NCBI RefSeq assembly: GCF_032118995.1
Contig: NC_092666.1
Span: 9,746,501-9,810,500, forward strand
Length of the DNA stretch: 64,000 nt
Source of the DNA: Asterias amurensis
Lineage: Eukaryota; Echinodermata; Asteroidea; Forcipulatida; Asteriidae
Direction of reading: 5' to 3'
Each line of letters starts with the position of its first letter. The first letter of the stretch is position 1. The translations under genes were made by a program, and so were the position numbers. Below are positions 1 through 10,997 of this stretch, one piece after another. Under the pieces are notes generated by a model. That model saw only the letters and a list, made by a program, of their open reading frames with translations. It was not told the DNA's origin and did no database searches.

Positions 1-480
1 CGTCGGAACATTGCCCCGGCTTTACAGCATCCCGCACCGCTGTTTTTCCTGTAGGTTTGAATCATGGCGTTGGATATCCAAAAGCAAGTCCGCTAAACTG
101 CGTCCCACGATGTCACAAGTTGAACGAAAAACCTTTCCTCAAAACGCTCCTTACAAAACTCTCCAAAACATCATGTCAAAGAATTTGTGGTTATCTCTGA
201 ACTCCAAACGCCAAAAGTTTCTACTTTCATTCTGCTTTGGTAAGGATTGTTTAGTTAGTGTTACCAAAGCATCGCGAACGCAGTCGTCGTTGAGATGTTC
301 AATTTCAAGTTATCAAGAAGTAGGCCTACCAAGGCGGGAAACTGTTGATCCAACGACTTTATCGTCTGCTCTCTCAGTGGTTCACTCTGCATTGGTCCTT
401 GGTTGAAGAAAACGGATTATGACCTATATTTGAAAAAAAAAGAGGATTAGAAAATAGTCTTCTGCCAGATCCAGGATTAT
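1..480. other. Unassigned, no gene recognised
   Basis: A 131-codon open frame (11-406, plus) runs here but shows no motif, and its end overlaps a segment that recurs at 2213-2340. I do not call it a gene. Confidence 0.4.
298..410 (+). repeat. Left copy, first block of an old 2-kb duplication
   Basis: GTTCAATTTCAAGTTATC...CTTGGTT matches 2213-2340 in order, with about 1.9 kb offset and strong divergence. Confidence 0.5.
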
Positions 481-495
481 GGCAAGGGAACTTTT

Positions 496-760
496 AAGCC
501 GTGTTCCAATAGGACGTTTTTTGTTAAAGCATCGCGACTTTTCTGTAGAATTAACAAAATTAAATCCAATCGGGATGCATGGTAAACTGACCTCCCTGTC
601 AACTTACCGCGACCGTGGTGTGAAACTTAAGCCGTTTTTCCATTGAACTTTTTTTTAAGACACCGCAACTTTTCAGTAGATTTAACAAAATTAAGTTCAA
701 TGGGGAGCCTGGCATGAGATAAACTGACCTCCCTGTTAATTTACAACGACCGTGATAAGC
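496..760. repeat. Two-copy tandem repeat, unit about 133 bp
   Basis: Copies at about 496-628 and 629-760 share TAAGCCGT, TTTAACAAAATTAA-like and AACTGACCTCCCTGT blocks in the same order, clearly diverged. Confidence 0.6.
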
Positions 761-939
761 CGAAAGACGTTGACAGAAGAGCCATGGTAAAGTTATCATG
801 GGTAGATTTCACAAAGAGTTAAGACTAGCCTTATCTCGAGTAAACCTACTGCGACCACGCTGTAAAACGATATGCAAACTTGGGAACGCACGGCAGAAAT
901 CACCCTGCGCAAGAAATGGTCCAATGGGAACAAGGTTTC

Positions 940-1100
940 TCATGCCTGTATGCTTCGTTTTTAAAAGGGCAAGGGCAATAGGGCACCAAGGCATTTTTCC
1001 TTGGAATGGCACCCTATGAGGAAATTGTAAATTTCTATACTGGAGCATTTCAAGGGCACCAAGGCAATGACCAGGGGGCTCCGTTGCCTCGGTGAGGTAT
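940..1100 (-). repeat. Dispersed repeat family N (inverted copy)
   Basis: In reverse complement it matches 6240-6420 and 28790-28975 (blocks GGCACCAAGGCAATGACC and CACCCTATGAGGAAATT). A fragment of the GATTTCACAAAGAGTTA family (see 55297-55467) lies just before it at about 802. Confidence 0.6.
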
Positions 1101-1130
1101 TAGGCCTTCTTATTCGGGATTATGGTGAGG

Positions 1131-1440
1131 GAACTTTTGGCCATCACACAAAACAATTAACCTGGAGGGAACTAACATTGTTAGAGAGATTGGACACTGC
1201 TCTATTAAGTTCCCTTATGTTCAGTGAAACCCCTGGGGTTTGACAAGCTATAGAGGTTTCTTCTATTGTCGTCCTTGGTTGCCGAAGACGGAAAATGCCA
1301 TGTATCATTATAGCAAAAAATAGGATTAGGGGTAGGGTATAGGGTTAGAATACACTTTAGGGGTGTCGGAACATTATATTCGGGTGTCGGAACGTATAAG
1401 TAGGAAGGTCGGATACGCGTGTAACTGGAAAATGTAGTTG
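1131..1440 (+). repeat. Left copy, second block of an old 2-kb duplication
   Basis: Shares ordered blocks with 3290-3600: CCTGGAGGGAAC / CCGGAGGGAA, CCCCTGGGGTTT / CCCCTGAGGTTT, then AAAATGC...GTATCAT and a GGGTGTCGGAAC end. Confidence 0.55.
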
Positions 1441-1450
1441 TTACACAGGT

Positions 1451-1740
1451 GTTGTCAAAGACCGGCCTTCTCACTTGCTGTATCTCAACATAATATGCAC
1501 AAAATAACAAACCTGTGAAAATTTGAGCTCAATTGGTCGTCGAAGTTGCGAGAATGGAAAAAAAACACCTTGTTGCACAAGTTGTGTGCTTTATTTAGAT
1601 GCTTGATTTCGGGACCTCAAAATCAAATTCAACGTCTCGAAATTAAACTCAAATATTTTAGTGAAATTACGTTAATTCAGAGGAAGCCGTTTCTCATAGT
1701 GTGTTAATACTGTCAACAGCTCTCCATTTCTCATTACCAA
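1451..1740 (+). mobile_element. TTAA-flanked MITE, family A (truncated)
   Basis: Recognisable from TTGTCAAAGACC through CTGTGAAAATTTGAGCTC to CTCTCCATTTCTCATTACC. The terminal repeats are eroded. Confidence 0.7.
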
Positions 1741-1781
1741 AGTAAGTTTTTTGCTATTTTGAGTAGAAACCGAAAGTATTT

Positions 1782-2155
1782 TTAAAGACACTGGACACTA
1801 TTGTCAAAGACCAGTCTTCTCACTTGATGGATCTCAACATATGCATCAAACCTGTGAAAATTTGAGCTCAATTGCCTGTCGAAGTTGCGAGATAATAATG
1901 GAAGAAAAAAACACCCTTGTCAAACGAAGTTGTGTGCTTTTTGATGCTTGATTTCGAGACCTCAGTTCTTAACCTGAGGTCTCGAAAACAAATTCGTGGA
2001 AAATAACTTCTATCTCGAAAACTACGTCACATCAGAGGGAGCCGGTTCTCACAATGTTTTATACTATCAACCTCTCCCCATTACTTGTTACCAAGTAAGG
2101 TTTTACGCTAATAATTATTTTGAGTAATCACCAATAGTGTCCACACTGCCTTTAA
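1782..2155 (+). mobile_element. TTAA-flanked MITE, family A (full length)
   Basis: TTAA then AGACACTGGACACTATTG at the left, CAATAGTGTCCACACTGCCT then TTAA at the right. The interior has a central hairpin around GAGACCTCAG and TGAGGTCTCGAAA. This is the reference layout for family A: ~370-400 bp, no coding capacity, terminal repeats ending AGGCAGTGGACAC. Confidence 0.8.
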
Positions 2156-2212
2156 GCCCAAGCAAAAGTGTATTTCACGATCGACAAAACTTTGACAGCG
2201 TGTGTATGCATG

Positions 2213-2340
2213 TTCAATTTCACGTTATCCAAGATGTACGAGGTTGAAAACACTGTCGACCCCACGACTGTTATCGTCAGCTCTATCGGGTGTTTACCAT
2301 TAGAGCCTAAGTTGGGCCTTGGTTGCCCTGTATATCACAC
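2213..2340 (+). repeat. Right copy, first block of the old 2-kb duplication
   Basis: Partner of 298-410. Confidence 0.5.
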
Positions 2341-2424
2341 ACTTCACTGCTTACCCTTAGTTAGGTCTACTTGTTTATGTTTGTTATGTTCTGCCATTTA
2401 GCCTTCGAGAAAGACTCTACTATA

Positions 2425-2760
2425 CAGGGTGTCTCAAAAACAACTATACACTTTTGAAATGGATGCCGAATAAAAAAGAAATGATTCTGGGGGAAAAAGT
2501 TTATATGTATGGATAGCATAAGGACTCAACTTTCATATGACACAAAACAACTGAAAAATAATTCATGCTTGGATGAGCACTGCTCACTTTTGCAAAGGGT
2601 ATGAAAATTAGGCCTTCCATTTCGGGTATGTCATTTGGAGCTTACAAAATTCACAAAGTTGAATCCATAAACTACCCATAAACCTTTTCCCCCTCAGAAT
2701 CATATTTTTTTATTCGGCAGCCATTTCAAAAGTGTATAGTGTTTTTTTTTAGACACACGG
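2425..2760. mobile_element. Tc1/mariner-type MITE
   Basis: TA-flanked element whose ~70-bp arms read CAGGGTGTCTCAAAAACAAC at the left and the imperfect inverse, ending AGACACACGG, at the right. CAGGGTGTC ends and a TA target are typical of Tc1/mariner. There is no transposase frame. Confidence 0.7.
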
Positions 2761-2771
2761 TACAGAGTCGA

Positions 2772-3137
2772 AAAGGGAAGGTACACCCTTGGTAATTGTC
2801 AAAGACTAGTGTCCTCACTTGGTGTATCCCATCATAAGCATAAACAAGCCTTTGAAAATTTGGGCTCAATTGGTCATCGGAGTTGCAAGAAAATGATGAA
2901 AGAAAAAAACACCCTTGTTGGACGAATTTGTGTGCTTTCAGATAAGAATAAAAGACTTCTGGCTAGAAGTCTTTTATTATTTGAGTGAGAAATTACCTCT
3001 ATCTCAAAAACTACGTTACTTCAGAGGGAGTTGTTTCCCACAATGTTTTATACTATCAACAGCTCTCCAATCCTCGTTACCAAGTCAGTTTTTAAGTTAA
3101 TATTTGTTTTGAGTAACTACCAAACGTGTACTTTACC
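2772..3137 (+). mobile_element. TTAA-type MITE, family B
   Basis: Starts AGGGAAGGTACAC, contains the family B hairpin AAAAGACTTCTGGCTAGAAG and ends ACGTGTACTTTACCC. Family B differs from A in the hairpin and in ACACGTTTGG ends. Confidence 0.7.
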
Positions 3138-3199
3138 CACAATAAGTTTTGCATTTTTACCATCAGTCCTTTTTGGTTGGTAAGCACATAGAGGAAGTT

Positions 3200-3600
3200 C
3201 CTCCATGGTAAGCATGACTGTGCAACTGCTAATATATATATATTTTTCTCACTCACAACAAAGCAGAACATAGCCTAATTCTGGTACATTCAGGAGTACG
3301 GAGACGGAACTGTTCACCACATAAAACAACAAACCGGAGGGAATGTACATTGTTAGGAGAGAAGAAAAAAAGGGTCACTGCTCTAAAATCCGACACCCCA
3401 TACCAATGTTCCGTAAAAACCCCTGAGGTTTTTCATGCTATCTATTGTTGTCTTTGTTGGTTGCGAAGACGAGAAAATGCACTGTATCATCACAAACAAA
3501 AACAAGATTAGGGGTATAGGATAAGGGTTATGAAAATACACTTTTAGGGTGTCAGAACTAGGGGCTTAATACGCGTGTAACCAGAAAACGTACCCACTTG
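3200..3600 (+). repeat. Right copy, second block of the old 2-kb duplication
   Basis: Partner of 1131-1440; 3200-3285 itself shows nothing else. Confidence 0.5.
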
Positions 3601-3643
3601 TAAAACGCAATTAGTGCACATCAATTACTTTGAATTCCAACCA

Positions 3644-3892
3644 TTAAAGGCAGTGGACACTATTTGTAATTACTCAAAATAATTATTAGCAGAAAACCTT
3701 ACTTGGTAACGAGTAATGGAGAGCGGTTGGTAGTATAAAACATTGTGAGAAACGGCTCCCTCTGAAGTGGAGTAGTTTTCGAGAAAGAAGTAATTTTCCA
3801 CGAATTTGATTTCAAGACCTCAAGTTTTATAGAAAATGAGGTCTCGAAATCAAGCATATGAAAGCACACAACTTCGTGTGACAACTGCGTAA
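3644..3892 (-). mobile_element. TTAA MITE, family A (right part missing)
   Basis: TTAAAGGCAGTGGACACTAT start, then the usual order to ACAACTTCGTGTGACAA, where it stops. Confidence 0.7.
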
Positions 3893-4177
3893 GATTAAAG
3901 CAAGTCTGTGGATATTGTGTTTTGTATTACAAAAAGTAGGCATACCCAAATCCTTTTTTTGTTGGAATCAGTCAAGTGTTATGAGAGAGTATAATTATTA
4001 ACACTTTAGAAAAAAGGGAAGGGAAAGCTGAAAAGGAGCCCGAAGAGAGACAAACAGACATAACTGACCTTGCAATCACAAATGACTGTTGACAAAAATA
4101 ACAATCAAGTCCCAAAGTTACTGTACCAGAAAAAGGGCCAAAGCAAAGTGTTGTGCTGTATAGACACAATTCTTAAT

Positions 4178-4580
4178 TGCACTGATGGACACTATTTTGT
4201 ACTCACAACATTATTTGTTATAGCATAAAACAATTTACTTGGTAACAAGCAATGGGGATCTGTTGATAGTATAGGCTTATAACACATTGTAAGAAACGGC
4301 TCCCTCTGAGTGACGTAGTTTTTGAAACAGGGGTATTATTTCTCACTCAAATATTAAAAGACTTCAGGCACAAAGCCCTTTATTATAGGCATGTGAAAGC
4401 ACACAAATTTGTACAACAATGGTGTTTTTCTTTCATTGTGCTCTTGTAACTTCGATGACCAATTCAGTCCAAATGTCCAGATTCAATCCAGATTTGTTAG
4501 GCTGTGATTGTTGGGATACACAAAGCAGCAAACTTGTGTATGATGATTACCAAACTAGTCCAGTGCCTTTGAAGGCAGGG
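4178..4580 (-). mobile_element. TTAA MITE, family B-like (diverged)
   Basis: Blocks TGGACACTATTTTG, GGTAACAAGCAATGGGG, AAACGGCTCCCTCTGA and GTCCAGTGCCTTTGAA in family order. Confidence 0.65.
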
Positions 4581-4593
4581 TATACTTTTCTTG

Positions 4594-5535
4594 GTAAGTT
4601 GTAAAATCAGTATTCTCAATTGGTGTTATAATATCATATTATGCAGACACAAGAAGTAAACACGCCTGTGAAAATTTGCACTCAATTGGTCATCGAGTTC
4701 AGAGAAGACACCGAAAGAAAAAAAGAGCATTGTGGCATATTTTGCTTAAAGGTGGCTAAGAAAGGCTTCATGCTTGATGAAGCCCTTTTTAGATCCAACA
4801 ATTTGGGGTGAAAATGTCCTCTCGTTTATCCCGTAAAGATACAGCGGCGCTCCAGTTCTCTTCGCCAAGAATTTTTATGTCCTTTTTCTTTTCAGTACAG
4901 AAGGGATAGCCTTCCTTTTTTCAGCCTAAACATCGTGTATTTCAAGAAAGAAAAGATTTACCACGCAGCGCGTGTTTGTCATTCATCTGGGCCATTTGCA
5001 TTAAATCTGCTGAGCGAAAATTAGCAGGGAACAGAAAGTCACAAAAAATGGTACATGTGGAATCATGCTACTTTGGCTGCCATTAGCCTCAAGCGGGTAG
5101 GCTAAGCATATTTTCATTGCGCTTAGATTCTTTTTGGTTTTTTGCTAAAATTTTACCCTTCTAAAATAAACAAACTGGTTTTGGTTTATCTGTATTTGAA
5201 AAACAGTTAGAAAAACACACATCTCGAATGTTTGTTACGTAAGCATCAGAAACACATTTGCTTACATGCTTGATGATATTGGACAATTACTGTTCTTTGC
5301 TTTGGCCACCATGAGTAAATGAGCTTCCTGTGTGTGCTAGAAACTGTAGGCCTATATGGCCTGGTTGTTTGCATTGCTTGAGAATATAGTCAGTTAAATA
5401 AATATGCTTCAAACAAAGTGCATGCCAACGACCGCAACACATGCAATTTCAAAACAATTGACAGGCGGGAAAAGGGGGCCATAAACAAACACTGAACCAT
5501 TAACAGCAGAAGTCGTTAAAGCATTCTACCTCCAT
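4594..5535. other. Mostly unassigned; one A/B-type fragment
   Basis: 4600-4780 keeps CCTGTGAAAATTTGCACTCAA and other A/B-family blocks. The rest, AT-rich single-copy-looking sequence, shows no gene, hairpin or repeat that I can name. Confidence 0.4.
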
Positions 5536-5537
5536 GG

Positions 5538-5857
5538 TTAAAGGCATTGTACACGTTTGGTAATTGTCAACGACCAGAGTGTTCTCACTTGGTGTATCCC
5601 ATCATAAGCATAAAATAACAAGCCTGTGAAAATTTGGGCTTAATTGGTCATCGAAGTTGCGAGAAAATGATGACAGAAAAACACCATTGTTGGACGAGTT
5701 TGTATTTTATTATTTTAGTGAGAAATTACCTCTGTCGCAAAATCTATGCTACTTCAGAGGGAGTCGTTTCCCACAATGTTTTATTCTATCAACAGCTCTA
5801 CAATGCTCGTTACCCACTAAGTTTTGAGTAATTACCAAACGTGTACCTTCTCTTTAA
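5538..5857 (+). mobile_element. TTAA MITE, family B
   Basis: TTAA at both edges, GGCATTGTACACGTTTGG left and CCAAACGTGTACC right. Confidence 0.75.
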
Positions 5858-5887
5858 AGCCAGTGGTGTATGCTCATTTGCGTAGTC

Positions 5888-6190
5888 AATCAATATTTGG
5901 ACACTATTGGTATAATGTCAAAGACCAGTCTTCTCACTTCTCAACATAATTTTATGCACAAAATAACAAACCTGTGAAAATTTGAACTAAATTATTGGTC
6001 GTCGAAGTTGCAAGAGAATATGGAAGAAAAAACACCCTTTACTCGCACAAGTTGTGTGCTTTAAGTTGCTTGATTTTGAGACCGCAGCTGAGGTCTCGAA
6101 ATCAGTTCAAATATCATAGTGAGAAATTACTTGTTTCTGTTTTGCACAACACTATCAGCAGCTCCATTGCTCGTTACCCAGTAGGTTTGC
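5888..6190 (+). mobile_element. TTAA MITE, family A (right end truncated)
   Basis: TTGGACACTATTGG start and GAGGTCTCGAAATCA hairpin; it ends near CTCGTTACCCAGTA. Confidence 0.65.
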
Positions 6191-6239
6191 TTTCCATTGG
6201 CCTGCAACATGCCTGATACTACCTGACGCTATTTCTTCC

Positions 6240-6420
6240 TCCATGCTTCACGGAGGCAACGACGGCGATTGCCTCCATGCTCCCTGGTTATTGCCTTTGT
6301 GCCCTTCAAATTCCTACTCCTCTATAAATTTAAAAATTACCTCATAGGGTGCCCTTTACCAATGAAAAAAATGTCTTGGTGCCCTTGCCCTTTTAAAAAC
6401 GAAGCATATAAGCCCGCTAC
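6240..6420 (+). repeat. Dispersed repeat family N
   Basis: GGCAACGACGGCGATTGCC, ATTGCCTTTGTGCCCTT, CCTCATAGGGTGCCCTTTA. Matches 28790-28975 directly and 940-1100 inverted. Confidence 0.65.
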
Positions 6421-6446
6421 AACAAAATAGTGTTTCACTATAATAA

Positions 6447-6824
6447 TTTAAAGATGCTGTGTCAGATTTTTTGCCCCAAACACTAAAAACATTTTTTTTT
6501 TGAGTGAATGGTATTTCAAAGATTTTCACCCGCTCTAACGAAAAACAGTTTAACTTTTACTTTTAATGGTCAGGAACCATGACAAAAATTTTAAACGTTT
6601 CTTATAAAACACATAAGAATTGGTCACGTGATATATAGTCGGGATCCCGACAAAAACTAATTTTGAGCACTTTATTTCACTGCTACTAATAATTGGCGGA
6701 CTTTTTCGAGCAACTGCTCAAATGAAAGCTTGTAACTTTCTCGACCCCCATCAAAATACCTGTTGAATTTTAAATCAATATTTTAGGGTCGAATCAGCCA
6801 AAAATCTGACATGTCATCTTTAAA
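6447..6824. mobile_element. MITE with TTTAAAGATG terminal repeats
   Basis: Left TTTAAAGATGCTGTGTCAGA and right inverse TCTGACATGTCATCTTTAAA, about 26 bp, 378 bp overall. No coding frame. A single copy in this window. Confidence 0.65.
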
Positions 6825-6829
6825 ATAGG

Positions 6830-7415
6830 CCTACAAAAATACTTTCTTTTTAAATGAATGTACGTCACAAATTGACCATGTGTTGCCGCAAACAATATTG
6901 ATACCTCACCATGCCATGCTTAAATCCGATAAATGAATGATCATGGTATTTCTCTATGCCAATCGTAATCTCAATCGATGACAGCATTGTGGAGATGGGG
7001 GTGGATGGTTATCGATTAAATCCTATAACCAGCTCATCGAGGGGATTAACCAAAATAAAGTCTAACCTTTCATGGAGGTTTTGTTATTGTAACAGAGCCC
7101 CAAATGTTTGTGTCTGTAAAGTGTACGAAGTGTTCAAGGATCTGACAACTCGAAACAAACTTGGGTTTAGCCTTAATAATTTTTGAAAAACAGAGCTAGC
7201 TAGAAGGTTGTCTTTATAACCGCTCTTCCTTTCTACATGGTATAACTTGCTATACAGGCGTCCATGCATGGTTCACTTGCACCCTGACAGGCTTTGGAAT
7301 TACACATATTATATTTTGGCCTTGGTACCCGCGGTCTCTGTAAGATTCCCCAAGCCTCTTTCAGAAAAATGGAAAACGGTTTTGGCTTTTTCTTCATACA
7401 TAGATGATCTTCCCG
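6830..7415. other. Unassigned
   Basis: No recognised gene or repeat. Open frames of up to 89 codons overlap on both strands without any motif. Confidence 0.4.
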
Positions 7416-7419
7416 TTCC

Positions 7420-7783
7420 CATAAAGGGAAGGTACATGTTAAGTTATTACTCAAACAAAATTATTAACTTAAAAACTGTCTTGGTAACGAGCATTGGAGA
7501 GCTGTTGATAGTATAAAACATTGTGAGAAACGGCTCCCTCTGACGTAGCATAGATTTTGAGAAAGAGGTTATTTTTTTGGTTAAAATAATAAAAGACTTC
7601 TAGCCAGAAGTATGTTATTCCTATCTGAAAGCACACACATTAATTTGTCCAACAAGGGTGTTTTTCTCTCATCCTCGCAACTTCAATGACCAATTGAGCT
7701 TTGTTATTTATTTTTATGCTGATGTTGGGATACACCAAGTGAGAATACTGGTCTTTGACATTATAGTGAACCTTCCCTGGGAA
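7420..7783 (-). mobile_element. TTAA MITE, family B
   Basis: AAGGGAAGGTACATG left, AGACTTCTAGCCAGAAG hairpin, GGTCTTTGACATTATAGTG right. Confidence 0.7.
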
Positions 7784-7799
7784 TTACGCAAAATACCAC

Positions 7800-7990
7800 A
7801 AGGGACATAAACGCCAAGCTGGCGAGATCCAATCTCTCTCATTACAACGAAAATTGTGATCACTCGTGCATCTATATAGACGCCAATACTTATTTTAGTC
7901 ATTGTGATGTGCATTAATGGGTTCACTTGGTAGGCTTCGAACCCACAACCTTTCCTCTCGAACATGAAATGGCAGAGGTCTCGAATTGGA
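7800..7990 (-). mobile_element. tRNA-derived SINE piece
   Basis: On the minus strand GGTTGTGGGTTCGAAGCC is a good Pol III B box. No complete tRNA cloverleaf was found, so I read it as a SINE head. Confidence 0.5.
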
Positions 7991-7994
7991 AATG

Positions 7995-8112
7995 TTTCCG
8001 TATGGCGCCACCACTTTTTCATTCGATATGAAATAATATAGTATCTAATTTACCTCAATGAGATATCCCTTTTTGTAAAAATGAGTAAAAAAGTGGTGGC
8101 GCCATACGGAAA
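7995..8112. mobile_element. Short palindromic MITE
   Basis: TTTCCGTATGGCGCCACCAC at the left and its exact inverse at the right, with about 60 bp of AT-rich loop; 118 bp. Confidence 0.7.
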
Positions 8113-8116
8113 GTTA

Positions 8117-8347
8117 TCCGATAATTCAAGCATGATGAAAGCACACGATTTGTGCGACAAGGGTGAATTTGCTGCCATTATTCTCTCGCAACTTCGACCA
8201 TGCCAAAAATGGGGGAAGAAAATAAGATTCGACGACCAAATAATAAGCTCAAATTTTCACAGGTATGTTATTGCATATGTTGAGATACACCATATAATGG
8301 AGGTAGAATATTCTATAGTGAGAAGACTTGTCTTTGGCAATTACCAT
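8117..8347 (+). mobile_element. TTAA MITE, family A fragment
   Basis: TTCAAGCATGATGAAAGCAC to CTTTGGCAATTACCATAG. The left half is missing or displaced by the neighbouring element. Confidence 0.55.
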
Positions 8348-9550
8348 AGTTCCCCCTCCACCCACGACTGTATTGTGCGTATCACTAACCGATCAAGCAT
8401 GTCTTCTCTCTTGGCCCAGTAGTCACGTCGTTACTAGACGGTCGATATCTTACGTCAGCCTGCTCCCTGGTCCGTGGGTCTCGTTCTACAGGAACACAGC
8501 AAGCAAGCAACAGCTACACCAAAAACGCTTGCTTTATGTCTTGACTCTAAGAAATTGATATCAGTATGATCACTTTGATCGCCCCTAAATCTTGTATTGC
8601 CAAAATTTTAGGGAAACATCCAAAATAATATCCTTTATTTTTGTCACACGCGCTCTTTGTAACCATAACATTGGTCAAAATATTCAGTCCCTTCTCTATG
8701 ATGTAATGATGTACAAATGGGGAGATGATTAAGAGGCTTGTATTAAAGCGGAATTCCAGTTAGCGGTTTTTCTATTGTAAAGACACCCCGTACGCGTCTA
8801 TTGTGTTGTTACGTAACGGTGCTGGCTTAGCCTTCTCAAGCTGGGCAACCAGCTAAAACAGCTCGATCTCAGAGGTGAACGTTATAATACTTATTCCTTA
8901 TTAGACTTGGTTCCAAGTCTAGACTTCAGTGATCGTGGCTTTTATAGTCTGCGATATCATTTTTTTTTATGTACATCAAAATTGCCACTGTCGTATTGCT
9001 TTTCAATGGGGATATTATTGTTCTCTAAATCGAGGAAATTTTTGAGGATGGCAATTCTATAGGCCTACTTCAGAAGACAAAAATTGCTACCCACACATTA
9101 ATGCCAGAAATAGCGCCCTCTTGTGGACTAACTTCCGTCACTCCCCTTATGATCACACTTTCAATAAGCTAATCTGGTGTGAGAGTTTTGCGTGGCTGAT
9201 ACATACAAACCGTTATTTCAGATTTGAAAGAAAGAGCTAGACTTGATTTCAAGTCATAGCTCCTTCTACTTGCAGCCTCGGCTTCAATGTCATTTTTTTA
9301 TGCATTTTTTATGCGCTTTTTGAAACAGTGATGGCCTTGAAAATTCACTGGACTATGCCTGCAATATTTTTATCCGGTTACTGTTTCGCAACTTTTAAAA
9401 CAATTTATTTTTTACATTGTAAATATTTGTCTCTCCTTAACCATTATTTCTTAAATTTGTAATAGTGTGATTTTCTTCTAATTTTAATCTTTGTATATTT
9501 TCCTGTAATTCGACCTCCAGTCACCATGGGAATTTGTTTTTAAAGTATAA
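8348..9550. other. Unassigned, possible old LINE tail
   Basis: No coding similarity seen. The right end runs into a (TGAA)n tract, as many LINE or SINE 3' tails do, but I find no reverse transcriptase motif. Confidence 0.3.
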
Positions 9551-9557
9551 ACCAATA

Positions 9558-9597
9558 ATGAATGAATGAATGAATGAATGAATGAATGAATGAGTTA
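9558..9597 (+). repeat. (TGAA)n microsatellite
   Basis: About nine perfect tetramers following ACCAATAA. Confidence 0.85.
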
Positions 9598-9661
9598 TGA
9601 CTATTGCCAAGAATGATTATTATTGCCTAGAAAAATTAATGTCCCCCCATTCAAAATGGGG

Positions 9662-10406
9662 AAGGCACTAAATACTAAACTCCACAGCGGTTCGGCCCAT
9701 CGGAGAATACCCGAGCGAGAATGACCTTATGACGTCATTTTTGCATATGCTTGCATCTTTAAGACATGAAAATATTAACAACCAGGTCCCAGTGGTTAGT
9801 CCACTCTTATGTAACAACTCCCCAAACCTGCTACTACAAATGTACTTGAATAAAGAGGTCTGAAGCAGTGCTTGCATCTTTTAAACATGAAAATATTAAC
9901 AACCAGGTCCTAGTGGTTAGTCCACTCTTATATAACAACTCCCCAAACCTGCTACTACAAATGTACTTGAATAAAGAGGTATGAAGCAGTGCTTGCATCT
10001 TTTAAACATGAAAATATAAACAACCAGGTCCCAGTGGTTAGTCCACTCTTATGTAACAACTCCCCAAACCTGCTACTACAAATGTACTTGAATAAAGAGG
10101 TCTGAAGCTGTACTTGCATCTTTTAGACATGAAATCATTAACAACCAGGTCCTAGTTGTTAGTCCACTCTTATATAACAACTCCCCAAACCTGCTGCTAC
10201 AAATGTACTTGAATAAAGAGGTCTGAAGCTGTACTTGCATCTTTTAGACATGAAATCATTAACAACCAGGTCCTAGTGGTTAGTCCACTCTTATGTAACA
10301 ACTCCCCAAACCTGCTGCGTGGGGGATCGTCGCGAACCGTGCCGGAATGTTCCGAGAGCACACGAAAAGTTCCGAACCGCTGTAGAGGTTAGTTTTTAGT
10401 GCCTTT
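9662..10406. mobile_element. Terminal-inverted-repeat element with satellite core
   Basis: Left AAGGCACTAAATACTAAAC...CAGCGGTTCGG, right CCGAACCGCTG...TTTTTAGTGCCTT: about 34-bp terminal repeats with few mismatches. TTCAAAATGG and TTCAAATGG lie just outside the ends and may be a target duplication. The core is a 121-bp tandem array; no transposase. Confidence 0.7.
9750..10318 (+). repeat. 121-bp tandem array, 4.7 copies
   Basis: Units begin CTTGCATCTTTTAGACATGA at 9750, 9871, 9992, 10113 and 10234, exactly 121 bp apart each time, with only a few substitutions between copies. Confidence 0.95.
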
Positions 10407-10409
10407 CTT

Positions 10410-10990
10410 CAAATGGTACCAGCATCATGGGTAGGGGTTTATAGGGCAGAAGTCACTTCATAGAGCGTCCTTGCCATAAAATCTTAACTAATTCAGAAAA
10501 TTATAAATTTACAAACAGTGTCATCCTTTACATGGAATTAACTTAAACTTAAATGTGTAGCCGGGAAATCGCATGGGGGAGACTTATGAAATACAAAGAC
10601 GACTGTTTCAAGCCAATACATGTGTGCAACACATTTAACTTTTGTGTTTATATTTTCTACTTTATTTACATTCAATAATAATGTTTTGAAATACAATACT
10701 GCTGTTTAGGTTCAACTCAATTCAATTCAATAATACATTTATCTCCATACTCTCATAAAAGAACAAATAAAAATGCGGGCACAACATTTTCTCGTTGGAA
10801 ATTCACCTCTGGAAATAATTATTTACAGAACTAGGATCGAAGATAATGTACAGTCAACCCTCATTATAAACAAGCACTGTTATTATAAAGGGGTTCTGCT
10901 TACAAATAAAGAGTACACTCTGAAGTCTTGAATCTCATCTCTGCTTTGTGGTTATTTGTTCTGCTGTCCCTCAACTTTCCTCTTATAAAG
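10410..10990. other. Unassigned
   Basis: AT-rich, with a CAACTCAATTCAATTCAA tract at about 10713. No gene seen. Confidence 0.4.
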
Positions 10991-10997
10991 AGGTAAT

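Noticed and set aside
11-406. 131-codon open frame at the left edge
   Set aside because: No motif, and its end overlaps a segment duplicated at 2213-2340; probably chance.
9750-10318. CRISPR-like array
   Set aside because: Units are contiguous 121-bp repeats without spacers, in animal DNA.
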